Positions 1 to 7,123 are shown, numbered from the stretch's first letter. The stretch is 7,123 nucleotides of DNA from an uncultured Dysgonomonas sp. (GCA_945292135.1 CALYRA010000056.1:1-7123); one strand, 5' to 3'. The notes: generated by a model not told the origin, from the letters alone. Numbers and translations are program-made.

Positions 1-1
1 C

Positions 2-1030
2 CAAAAAGCCCGCTTATATGCGTCTCTTAATTTGTCTGTCGCAAATGAATACGCAGAAAAAAGCAGAAATGCTTATAATGCGATCGCAGGATTGACAAAC
101 ACATACAACAAGGATATAATGAAAGGCAAATGGGATAGAATGATGGATATGAAACCTCGTGATTTATATGTCTTTCAACAACCATCTTTACCCGAAAGAA
201 TCCTACCTCAAAATAACAATGAAATACTTCTTTGGTTGGAAAATCAATCGCAACCAATTCAAAACGAAAAATACATAAATCTCACTCAATTTATAAATCC
301 ATCAGGATCAAAAACTTTCATGTCAGTATTAAGCCTGAATGGAAAAAGCGCGGATTGGAATATTAAAATTAAACCGGATTACCTGAATGTTTACGAAGAA
401 GATATAAACCTTGTCGGAGAAAAAAGAATATGTTTTGAAATAGATAAAAACAAGATTAAGTCCGATACTCCGACCGAAGAATGTATCTTGATTATTAATA
501 ATAAACAATATACCTTCAGATTTAGTGTAAGCGATATAAAAAAAGAAATACCTGTTGAATACAATGATTTAGTTATAATCAATACGGCGGATTATGAGAA
601 GAAAAATATTAAAAATCAACCTCAACAAATACAAGGATTGGGATATAGCCGCAAAGCTTTACAACTAAATATAGGAAAGGAAAATGCCATTACTTATAAA
701 ATATATACAAGCTCGAAAGGAAATGCGATTATCAGAACTTATATGATTCCCAATCATCCCGTGAATGGGAACGATATTCGTTATGCAATATCAGTAGATG
801 ATGAAGAACCTCAAATCGTTTCATTCAAAACCGAATTCAGAAGCGAAGATTGGAAAATCAATGTACTGAGAAATCAATCAGTAAATATAACGCACCATAA
901 TTTGAAAAAGGCAGGAGAGCATTCCATTACGATCTATGCCGTAGATGAAGGAGTAATTCTTGATCAAATGGTGTTAGACTTTAAAATTGACCGAAAATTT
1001 TATGAAATCCCTGTAAATACTAATAATTAA
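2..1030 (+). CDS. GH115-type alpha-glucuronidase, C-terminal part (5' truncated by window edge)
   Basis: The reading frame is open from the first complete codon at position 2, so the gene begins upstream. The TTG at 32 lies inside a conserved helical region and is not a credible start. GH115 enzymes release alpha-1,2-linked (4-O-methyl-)glucuronic acid from polysaccharide side chains. The fragment begins in the helical domain that follows the catalytic barrel. It carries the family-like stretch YN, then GKW, then MM, ending in PR and VF (about bases 100-175). The rest is beta-rich and matches the C-terminal GH115 domain: a GLGYS turn near 640, an 'MIPNHPVNGNDIRYAISVD' segment near 740-800, and a G-H, VDEGVILD ending near 915-965. 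The catalytic domain and any signal peptide lie outside the window, so activity cannot be judged. The stop is five bases before the PL11 start, which suggests co-transcription. The family call is from memory of family motifs and is fairly secure. Confidence 0.82.
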   Translation, partial: QKARLYASLNLSVANEYAEKSRNAYNAIAGLTNTYNKDIMKGKWDRMMDMKPRDLYVFQQPSLPERILPQNNNEILLWLENQSQPIQNEKYINLTQFINPSGSKTFMSVLSLNGKSADWNIKIKPDYLNVYEEDINLVGEKRICFEIDKNKIKSDTPTEECILIINNKQYTFRFSVSDIKKEIPVEYNDLVIINTADYEKKNIKNQPQQIQGLGYSRKALQLNIGKENAITYKIYTSSKGNAIIRTYMIPNHPVNGNDIRYAISVDDEEPQIVSFKTEFRSEDWKINVLRNQSVNITHHNLKKAGEHSITIYAVDEGVILDQMVLDFKIDRKFYEIPVNTNN

Positions 1031-1035
1031 AAAGC

Positions 1036-3072
1036 ATGAAAAAGACATTAACCGGTTTACTATTACTTTTCATAATAAATATAGGATATGCCCAGCCCAA
1101 GTATGATTATTCCAAACTTAAAAGAGAAAAACTGAACAGAGGTATTGTCGCTATTAAAAAAGATAATGAGTCCAACTTCATCACTTGGCGTTACTTTTCA
1201 TCAGACCCTATTAATATTGCTTTTAATGTTTATAGGGATGATGCGAAAATTAACAAAAAGCCAATAATTAATTCTACATATTTTATAGATAAAACGTCCT
1301 CGGACAAATCACATACTTACACTGTCAAGACAATTATAAATGGAATCGAAAAAGAAACTGACCATTCATACACAATCCCCGCAAATGCACCTATAGGATA
1401 TATAAATATCCCTCTTGATATTCCGGAAGGAGGTATAACCCCTTCCGGTGAAACTTTTACTTATGCTCCTAATGATGCGAGTATTGGCGATGTGGATGGC
1501 GATGGAGAATATGAAATCATATTGAAATGGGATCCTTCCAACGCCCATGATAATTCGCATAACGGATACACAGGAAATGTATATTTTGATTGCTATAAAC
1601 TGGATGGAACAAAGTTGTGGCGTATTGATATGGGCAGAAACATCCGTGCTGGGGCGCATTATACTCAGTTCATGGTATATGATTTGGATATGGATGGCAA
1701 AGCCGAAATAGTCATGAAAACGGCTGACGCGACTATAGATGGAAAAGGAAATGTAATCGGAGATATCAATGCGGATTATCGGAACGAAAATGGATTTATC
1801 CTTGACGGGGCTGAATATCTGACTGTATTCAACGGTCTGACAGGCGAAGCCATGCAAACAATAGATTATTATCCGCCTCGTGGCAATTGGCAAGATTGGG
1901 GCGACCCGCATGGAAATCGGGTTGACCGTTTTCTTGCATGTATAGCTTATTTGGATGGAACATATCCCAGTGTGGTTATGTGCAGAGGTTATTATACCCG
2001 TACAGTATTGGCAGCTTATGATTGGAGAAACGGAAAACTAACGCAACGTTGGGTATTCGATACAAAAACACCGGGCAATGAAAGTTACAAAGGACAGGGA
2101 AATCACAATTTGCGTGTGGCTGATGTAGATGGCGATGGTCGCGACGAAATTATATATGGTTCATGCGCTATCGATCACGATGGTAAAGGTTTATATAATA
2201 CCGGATTAGGACATGGAGATGCGATACATTTAACGGTATTCGACCCGAAACGCAAAGGAATGCAGGTATGGGATTGTCACGAAAACAAGGTAGACGGTTC
2301 ATCATACAGAGATGCGGCGACAGGCGAAGTTCTATTTCAGATTCCTTCGCCAATAGATGTTGGTCGTTGTATGGCTGCCGATATAGATCCAAATCATTTT
2401 GGCGTAGAAATGTGGTCTTGGGATTCGCATGGGATTCGCAATATAAAAGGAGAAGTAATACAGCCAGATATGGAAAACATTTCCGTAAATATGGCTTGTT
2501 GGTGGGATGGAGACTTATTACGAGAATTGCTGGATAAAAACAAAATTTCGAAATATGATTATATAAATGGAGGCGTAAAAACTATATTAGATGCGGAAGG
2601 TTGTATTTCCAATAATGGGACGAAAGCAACTCCTTGCTTACAAGGCGATATCTTGGGCGATTGGCGAGAAGAAGTATTATTCCGCACAGAAGATAATAAG
2701 AATCTGAGGTTGTATGTGTCGACACTCGATACTGATTACAGATTTCATACATTTTTGGAAGACCCAGTTTATAGAATTAGTATGGCTACCCAAAACGTCG
2801 CGTACAATCAACCAACGCAACCGGGTTTTTATTTCGGAGCAGATTTAGGTAAATGTTTTCCTGAAAAAGAAATGGTTATAAATGGAAATTCCGTCACTCT
2901 GGATGCGGGGATGGATTACGATTCTTATAAATGGTCGATCGGCGGTAACGAACGAATCCGCGAAATAACTACAAAAGATATCCCTGCAAATAAGAAAACA
3001 AAAATAGAATTGACGGTTATTTACCGGGGTTATGAATTTAAAGATTATACGTATATAACATTCAAACAATAA
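1036..3072 (+). CDS. Rhamnogalacturonan endolyase, PL11 (YesW-like), with C-terminal extension
   Basis: The 678-residue secreted enzyme should cleave the rhamnose-alpha-1,4-galacturonate bond of RG-I by beta-elimination, leaving an unsaturated galacturonyl end. The signal peptide covers residues 1-19, with a KK start, a hydrophobic core and GYA before Q20. The beginning of the mature protein (LNRGIVAI, then WR and FNVYRD) is typical of PL11. Aspartate-rich calcium-type loops of the beta-propeller lie at 152-157 (DVDGDG), 216-221 (DLDMDG), 363-368 (DVDGDG) and near 449. The family signature GDILGDWREEV is at 537-547, followed by the HTF, DP and YN-PTQPG-YFG segment that normally ends the family near residue 601. 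About 70 further residues remain and are discussed as a finding. The ATG at 1036 is chosen because it gives a complete signal peptide. The gene sits five bases after the GH115 gene and before the GH105-esterase gene, whose substrate its product would supply. Confidence 0.95.
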   Translation: MKKTLTGLLLLFIINIGYAQPKYDYSKLKREKLNRGIVAIKKDNESNFITWRYFSSDPINIAFNVYRDDAKINKKPIINSTYFIDKTSSDKSHTYTVKTIINGIEKETDHSYTIPANAPIGYINIPLDIPEGGITPSGETFTYAPNDASIGDVDGDGEYEIILKWDPSNAHDNSHNGYTGNVYFDCYKLDGTKLWRIDMGRNIRAGAHYTQFMVYDLDMDGKAEIVMKTADATIDGKGNVIGDINADYRNENGFILDGAEYLTVFNGLTGEAMQTIDYYPPRGNWQDWGDPHGNRVDRFLACIAYLDGTYPSVVMCRGYYTRTVLAAYDWRNGKLTQRWVFDTKTPGNESYKGQGNHNLRVADVDGDGRDEIIYGSCAIDHDGKGLYNTGLGHGDAIHLTVFDPKRKGMQVWDCHENKVDGSSYRDAATGEVLFQIPSPIDVGRCMAADIDPNHFGVEMWSWDSHGIRNIKGEVIQPDMENISVNMACWWDGDLLRELLDKNKISKYDYINGGVKTILDAEGCISNNGTKATPCLQGDILGDWREEVLFRTEDNKNLRLYVSTLDTDYRFHTFLEDPVYRISMATQNVAYNQPTQPGFYFGADLGKCFPEKEMVINGNSVTLDAGMDYDSYKWSIGGNERIREITTKDIPANKKTKIELTVIYRGYEFKDYTYITFKQ

Positions 3073-3189
3073 TGCCAATTAGTAACTAATGTCCGAAAGA
3101 CTGCTTGTAATTGTTATTTCCATCATTTTGAATAATATTCCATATATCAATTAAGCCTTAAAAGTTTTATTTGCAACAAAAAAAGCGAC
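3073..3189. other. Intergenic gap between PL11 and GH105-esterase genes
   Basis: This AT-rich spacer of 117 bases has no coding frame of note. A small imperfect palindrome (ATTAG-TAA-CTAAT, 3078-3090) follows the PL11 stop, but a 5-bp AT stem with no T-run is too weak to call a terminator. A TTTATTTG at 3166-3173 resembles the Bacteroidetes -7 element TAnnTTTG with one mismatch, and TTTG occurs at 3127-3130. The two are about 35 bases apart, which is too far for the usual -33/-7 pair. A separate promoter for the downstream gene therefore remains unproven. Confidence 0.5.
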
Positions 3190-5340
3190 ATGAAAAACAA
3201 ATATATATCAATCATCATTTTAATCTTATTTCTTTTCAATATAGTCCCATTGAAAGCCCAAAAGAAAAAAGAGAAGATAAATGATTTCAATACTCCGTTA
3301 CACCTTATTTCGCCCGACTATAAAATACCGTATGGTGAACTTAATGAATCGGATATTAAACAATCATTAGACAAAATATTAAACTATTTAGAAAAAAATA
3401 CGCCAGCCAAAGTAATAAACAAGAAAACAAATAAAGAAATAACGGATTACTCCCACATAGATAAAAACTCTCAATTACAGGAAGGGGCTTTTCGCTTGAC
3501 AAGCTATGAATGGGGAGTAACCTATTCGGGTATGTTGGAAGTCGCAAGTGTCACAGGAGACAATAAATATTACTCATACGTATATGACCGCATCAAATTT
3601 TTGGCGGATGTGGAACCACATTTCAAAAAGTTATTGAATGACTATGGAGTAATAGAACCGCAAATGAAACAATTGCTCATGCCTCACGCCTTAGATGACT
3701 CGGGAGCAATGTGTGCGACCATGATAAAATTACAGCAGAAAAATCCGGATATCAATCTAAGAGGTATAATCGATAATTACATGAATTATATCATGTATCG
3801 AGAATATCGGTTAAGTGACGGAACATTCGCCCGCAACCGCCCACAAAGAAATACGCTTTGGTTAGATGATCTATACATGAGCGTACCAGCAATTGTACAA
3901 ATGGGTAAATTGACGAAAGAAACTAAATACTATAACGAAGCTACGAAACAAATCAAACAGTTTGCAGAACGTATGTTTGTTCCTGAAAAAGGTTTATTTA
4001 TGCACGGATGGGTTGAATCAATGACGCAACACCCTGCATTTTTTTGGGGGCGCGCCAATGGTTGGGCATTGATGGCAATGACTGAAGTGTTGGATATCTT
4101 ACCCGAAAATCATCCTGACAGACAAAGGATATTGGAATTATATCGCGCTCATGTCAAAGGGTTAGCTTCACTACAATCAGGCGAAGGTTTTTGGCATCAA
4201 TTATTAGATCGGAATGATTCATACTTAGAAACTTCCGCTACAGCTATCTATGTATATTGCATAGCCAAAGGGATTAACAAGGGATGGATTGACCCATTAG
4301 CATATTCACCTGTCGCCCAACTTGGGTGGAATGCCATTTCTACTAAAATAAATTCACAGGGACAGGTTGAAGGAACTTGCGTTGGAACAGGAATGGCATT
4401 TGACCCTGCATTTTATTACTACCGCCCTGTAAATGTCTACGCCGCACATGGTTATGGACCATTATTATTGGCAGGAGCTGAAATGATAAGCCTTTTGAAG
4501 AATTTTTATCCTCGAATGAACGACAACGCGATTCAATATTATACAAGTCCGCAAACGACAAAAGCACCTATTTTCACTGTCAGTGACCCTACCCGTCCGA
4601 ACGATATAGCTGCAGGAAGCAGCCGTAAGACAGCGAAATCACCGGTTGTATTCCTCATCGGAGATTCTACCGTAAAAAATGGCAAGGGACAGGGCGATGG
4701 CGGTCAATGGGGTTGGGGAAGCTTCTTTCAACAGTTTTTCGATACAACGCGTATTTCAGTCGAAAATCATGCTTTAGGAGGTCGGAGCAGCCGTAGCTTC
4801 TTTACGGAAGGGCTTTGGGATAAAGTATTGCCCGGTATTCAGGAAGGAGACTACTTATTAATCCAATTCGGACATAATGATGGCGGATCATTAAATACAG
4901 GACGCGCAAGGGCTTCGCTTAATGGTATCGGAGAAGAATCCGAAACTGTAATTATGGAACGCAACGGAGGACCTGAAAAAGTTTTTACTTTTGGGCATTA
5001 TCTACGCATTTACATTCGCCAAGCAAAAGCGCGTGGCGCTAAACCTGTGGTTTTATCGCCTACGCCAAATAATAAATTCACTGGCGGAAAGATAAAACGA
5101 ATGACTGATACATACACCAAATGGGCTCGTGAAATCGCTGAGCAAGAAAACGTTCCTTTTGTCGATTTAAATGATATCACTGCGGATAAATGTGACGCAA
5201 TGGGTGAAAATAAAGCAAAATTACTATTTATAGATAGCGTACATACCACAGAAGAAGGCGCTATTATCAATGGTCAATCTGTAATCGAAGGATTGAAAGC
5301 ATTAAATGGGTTTTCTTTAAATCAATATATCATAAAATGA
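3190..5340 (+). CDS. Fusion of GH105 unsaturated rhamnogalacturonyl hydrolase and CE12-like rhamnogalacturonan acetylesterase
   Basis: The 716-residue protein has a signal peptide at 1-23 (LKA before Q24), so it is exported. Residues about 45-440 form a GH105 (alpha/alpha)6 domain, which hydrates and removes the unsaturated galacturonyl residue left by RG lyases. Landmarks are RLTSYEWGVTYSGML near 98-115, DDSGA at 169-173, WLDDLYM at 224-230, WGRANGW at 286-292, GFWHQLLD at 333-340 and HGYGP at 420-424. D170 and D226 are 56 residues apart and match the active-site pair Asp88/Asp143 of YteR, with D226 the likely general acid. After a linker (about 437-484) an SGNH esterase follows: block I GDST with nucleophile S493, block II glycine in LGGRSSRSF (G530/G531), block III GHND at 561-564, and the D682/H685 pair in DSVH. 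It would remove acetyl groups from galacturonate. The frame is intact, with no stop between the domains. Family calls are strong; dual activity is inferred. Confidence 0.93.
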   Translation: MKNKYISIIILILFLFNIVPLKAQKKKEKINDFNTPLHLISPDYKIPYGELNESDIKQSLDKILNYLEKNTPAKVINKKTNKEITDYSHIDKNSQLQEGAFRLTSYEWGVTYSGMLEVASVTGDNKYYSYVYDRIKFLADVEPHFKKLLNDYGVIEPQMKQLLMPHALDDSGAMCATMIKLQQKNPDINLRGIIDNYMNYIMYREYRLSDGTFARNRPQRNTLWLDDLYMSVPAIVQMGKLTKETKYYNEATKQIKQFAERMFVPEKGLFMHGWVESMTQHPAFFWGRANGWALMAMTEVLDILPENHPDRQRILELYRAHVKGLASLQSGEGFWHQLLDRNDSYLETSATAIYVYCIAKGINKGWIDPLAYSPVAQLGWNAISTKINSQGQVEGTCVGTGMAFDPAFYYYRPVNVYAAHGYGPLLLAGAEMISLLKNFYPRMNDNAIQYYTSPQTTKAPIFTVSDPTRPNDIAAGSSRKTAKSPVVFLIGDSTVKNGKGQGDGGQWGWGSFFQQFFDTTRISVENHALGGRSSRSFFTEGLWDKVLPGIQEGDYLLIQFGHNDGGSLNTGRARASLNGIGEESETVIMERNGGPEKVFTFGHYLRIYIRQAKARGAKPVVLSPTPNNKFTGGKIKRMTDTYTKWAREIAEQENVPFVDLNDITADKCDAMGENKAKLLFIDSVHTTEEGAIINGQSVIEGLKALNGFSLNQYIIK

Positions 5341-5362
5341 TGAATAATCTAATTCATACTAA

Positions 5363-5464
5363 AATTATAATAGAGTTATACTTCTGACAGTATTAAAATA
5401 CCAAGATGGAGTAATTACTTTAAACAAAGATAAAGATGTATATATAAATCTGTTTAAACCTTAA
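5363..5464 (+). pseudogene. Possible orphan C-terminal coding remnant upstream of rhaM
   Basis: This frame runs from just after a stop at 5360-5362 to a TAA at 5462-5464, encodes about 33 residues, and has no ATG. The last 22 residues (KYQDGVITLNKDKDVYINLF and two more) look like a genuine protein tail: alternating hydrophobic and polar beta-strand residues with a DGVITL turn, as seen at the ends of beta-sandwich domains of carbohydrate enzymes. Its stop is five bases before the rhaM ATG, the same spacing as between the GH115 and PL11 genes. This would fit deletion of most of a gene that once preceded rhaM in the operon. The parent family is not recognised. With so short a frame, chance is a real alternative. 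Confidence 0.3.
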
Positions 5465-5469
5465 ATACT

Positions 5470-5784
5470 ATGAAAAGAGAAGCATTCAAGATGTATTTGA
5501 AAGCAGGACATGAAGCGGAATATGAGAAAAGACATAATGAAATATGGCCTGAACTAAAAAATCTATTAAAAGAAACTGGAGTATCAGACTATACCATATT
5601 TTGGGATAAGGAAACAAATATTCTCTATGCTTATCAGGTTGTTGATGGAGATTCTTCATCGCAGGATTTAGGAGAAAATCCTATTGTAAAAAAATGGTGG
5701 AAATATATGGCTGATATTATGGATACTAATCCTGACAACTCACCAATTTCAATACCATTAAAAGAAGTTTTTCATATGGATTAA
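5470..5784 (+). CDS. rhaM: L-rhamnose mutarotase (RhaM)
   Basis: This cytoplasmic enzyme interconverts the alpha and beta anomers of L-rhamnose, supplying the form used by rhamnose isomerase. At 104 residues it has the same length as E. coli RhaM (YiiL) and needs no gaps to place the key residues: Y18 and H22 in YEKRHNEIWPEL, and W76-W77 in KKWWKYMADIM, followed by NPDNSP, which is the family signature. An early F-K/MYLKAGHEAEY stretch and a central YTIFWD strand also fit the ferredoxin-like dimeric fold. There is no signal peptide, unlike its neighbours. The ATG at 5470 gives the standard family N terminus (KREAFKM). In this context it would handle rhamnose freed from RG-I oligosaccharides. 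The other rhamnose catabolic genes (isomerase, kinase, aldolase) are not in the window. Confidence 0.97.
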   Translation: MKREAFKMYLKAGHEAEYEKRHNEIWPELKNLLKETGVSDYTIFWDKETNILYAYQVVDGDSSSQDLGENPIVKKWWKYMADIMDTNPDNSPISIPLKEVFHMD

Positions 5785-5897
5785 TTCACATATTGAGTTC
5801 GACAAGAAGATTGAATCAGAGAAGAATATGAGTTTAAAGATATACAAAAGAAAGAATTATTTGAGGGGTTTGTCAATATATTATTAATAAATCGTGA

Positions 5898-5916
5898 AGG
5901 CGAAAACCTTTCGCCT
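5898..5916. repeat. Perfect 8-bp inverted repeat (hairpin) in the gap before the last esterase gene
   Basis: AGGCGAAA (5898-5905) and TTTCGCCT (5909-5916) are exact reverse complements separated by ACC. They form an 8-bp stem with four G-C pairs. It sits in the 177-base gap between rhaM and the last gene, 46 bases before the ATG, in a patch richer in G+C than the surrounding spacer. No T-run follows, so a standard intrinsic terminator is not supported. It could be an RNA hairpin in the leader of the downstream gene, a processing site, an operator, or part of a small dispersed repeat. No second copy was seen in this window. Confidence 0.5.
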
Positions 5917-5961
5917 GTCATCATTTCGTATCTTCCGGTATTACGTCATAACAATATAAAA

Positions 5962-7123
5962 ATGAATAAGATAGATTATATATTTTTGATTTTGATTTGT
6001 TGTTCATTTACACCACTAAAGGGACAAACATCAAACTATAAATTTGACTTTACAGGTCAGAAGAGAGGATATATTTCTGTCGATAAGAATACTATATACG
6101 GACAAAATTCCAAATATGGATATGATTTCAATACAAAACAAGAAGATGGCAAACCTTTTTTCTTTTCAGTAGATGTGCCTGAAGGAAATTATAAAGTAAA
6201 AGTCTTACTTGGAAATAAAGATAAAGAAAGCCAAACAACAGTAAAATCCGAATCGAGGCGGTTGATGCTCGAAAATATTCATTTGCCGAAAGGAAAATAT
6301 ACTGTTCAAACATTCATTGTCAATATTAGGAATACGAAGATAGATACAAATAATACGGTAAAAATAAAACAACGAGAAGTAGGAAAATTAATTTGGGATG
6401 ACAAGCTCACACTCGAATTTAATGGGATTGACCCATCGGCAAAACAAATAGAAATAGAACAAAAAAATGATATCCCGACGATTTTCCTTGCAGGCAATTC
6501 TACTGTTGTGGATGAGGCAAACGAACCTTGGTGTGGATGGGGACAAATGTTTACACGTTTTCTGAAACCTAAGATAGCAGTCGCAAATTATGCGGAATCG
6601 GGAGAAGCTGCAAATACGTTCGTTTCGTCCAATAGATTTGCAAAACTTTATTCCAAAATGAGAAAGGGCGATTACCTTATCATCGAATTCGGACATAACG
6701 ACCAAAAGCAAAAAGGCGAGGGAAAAGGTCCCTACACCAGTTACAAAAACGATTTGAAATATCTAATTGATAAAACAAGAGAAAAGGGCGGAATTCCGAT
6801 TTTGGTCACCCCAATGCACCGTAGATTTTTTGACGAAAATGGAAAAGTTAAAAATACGCATGGAGAATATCCAAATGCAGTGAGACAGCTTGCAAAAGAA
6901 GAGAATGTATATCTGATAGACCTCAACGAAATGAGCGCTATTCTTTATGAAGCTTGGGGAATAGAAGGTTCAAAACGCGCATTCGTACATTTTCCGGCGG
7001 GAACATTCCCCAACCAAGAAAAAGCTTTAGCAGATAATACGCACTTCAATCCTTATGGAGGATATCAAATTGCCAGATGTATCATAAAAGGGATTGTGGA
7101 CAATAATATCCCTTTGGAAAAAT
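5962..7123 (+). CDS. Rhamnogalacturonan acetylesterase-type SGNH hydrolase with N-terminal beta-sandwich (3' truncated by window edge)
   Basis: The frame stays open to the window end (387 full codons), and the missing part is probably short because all catalytic blocks are present. A signal peptide covers residues 1-21 (ILICCSFTPLKG before Q22). Residues about 25-165 form a beta-rich domain that starts with YKFDFTG and GYISV, then YGYDF, like the galactose-binding-type domain found before esterase domains in this group. The SGNH domain follows: block I GNST with nucleophile S180, block II glycine G214 in YAESGEAANTF, block III GHND at 244-247, and the D358/H361 pair in DNTHFN. It would deacetylate RG-I galacturonate in the periplasm or at the surface. 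GNST in place of GDST is seen in related Bacteroides esterases as I recall, so it is not a defect. The start is chosen because the signal peptide begins there, although the frame is open upstream to 5815. Exact acyl substrate is inferred. Confidence 0.9.
   Translation, partial: MNKIDYIFLILICCSFTPLKGQTSNYKFDFTGQKRGYISVDKNTIYGQNSKYGYDFNTKQEDGKPFFFSVDVPEGNYKVKVLLGNKDKESQTTVKSESRRLMLENIHLPKGKYTVQTFIVNIRNTKIDTNNTVKIKQREVGKLIWDDKLTLEFNGIDPSAKQIEIEQKNDIPTIFLAGNSTVVDEANEPWCGWGQMFTRFLKPKIAVANYAESGEAANTFVSSNRFAKLYSKMRKGDYLIIEFGHNDQKQKGEGKGPYTSYKNDLKYLIDKTREKGGIPILVTPMHRRFFDENGKVKNTHGEYPNAVRQLAKEENVYLIDLNEMSAILYEAWGIEGSKRAFVHFPAGTFPNQEKALADNTHFNPYGGYQIARCIIKGIVDNNIPLEK

Noticed and set aside
32..1030. 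A complete protein starting at the TTG at position 32.
   Set aside because: The frame is open upstream to the window edge and the upstream residues (YASLNLSVANEY) continue the GH115 helical domain, so this is an internal codon of a truncated gene.
1366..1911. A minus-strand open frame of 181 codons inside the PL11 gene.
   Set aside because: It lies opposite highly conserved PL11 sequence, has a composition unlike a folded protein, and shows no recognisable domain; it is a shadow of the plus-strand gene.
3078..3090. Terminator after the PL11 gene.
   Set aside because: Only a 5-bp AT-rich stem and no following T-run.
3127..3173. A Bacteroidetes-type promoter (-33 TTTG and -7 TAnnTTTG) before the fusion gene.
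   Set aside because: The -7-like element has a mismatch and the spacing to TTTG is about 35 bases instead of about 20.
5962..6027. Lipoprotein signal at the CC pair (residues 13-14) of the last esterase.
   Set aside because: The residues before the cysteines (LILI) do not fit a lipobox, and the hydrophobic core continues to a good signal peptidase I site before Q22.
6388..6711. A minus-strand open frame of 107 codons opposite the last esterase gene.
   Set aside because: The plus strand here encodes the esterase catalytic blocks (GNST, GHND) without interruption, so the antisense frame is a by-product.

Overview
This 7.1-kb, AT-rich window carries a run of plus-strand genes for breaking down rhamnogalacturonan I (RG-I), the pectin backbone of alternating rhamnose and galacturonic acid. 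It looks like part of a Bacteroidota polysaccharide utilization locus. The lineage call rests on gene content, weak Shine-Dalgarno signals, and signal peptides that are all cut just before a glutamine (the Bacteroidetes 'Q-rule'). No SusC/SusD pair, regulator, transposase, tRNA, rRNA or CRISPR array is visible, so this is an interior slice of a locus and both end genes are cut off by the window.

Layout from left to right: (1) the C-terminal third or so of a GH115-type alpha-glucuronidase, truncated at the 5' edge; (2) five bases later, a secreted PL11 rhamnogalacturonan endolyase with a C-terminal extension of about 70 residues; (3) after a 117-base gap, a secreted two-domain enzyme in which a GH105 unsaturated rhamnogalacturonyl hydrolase is fused to a CE12-like SGNH rhamnogalacturonan acetylesterase; (4) a 129-base gap whose second half reads as an orphan coding tail of about 33 codons with no start; (5) rhaM, cytoplasmic L-rhamnose mutarotase; (6) a 177-base gap with a perfect 8-bp inverted repeat; (7) a second secreted acetylesterase-type SGNH hydrolase with an N-terminal beta-sandwich, truncated at the 3' edge.

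Inferred pathway: acetylesterases remove O-acetyl groups that block the backbone. PL11 cleaves the chain by beta-elimination into oligosaccharides with an unsaturated galacturonyl end. GH105 removes that end sugar. The GH115 enzyme would remove glucuronic acid side groups. Rhamnose released by rhamnosidases, which are not in this window, enters the cytoplasm, where RhaM interconverts its anomers for catabolism.

I see no wholly new system here. The points most worth a second look are the GH105-CE12 fusion, the PL11 tail domain, the orphan coding tail before rhaM, the presence of GH115 in an RG-I cluster, and the hairpin before the last gene.
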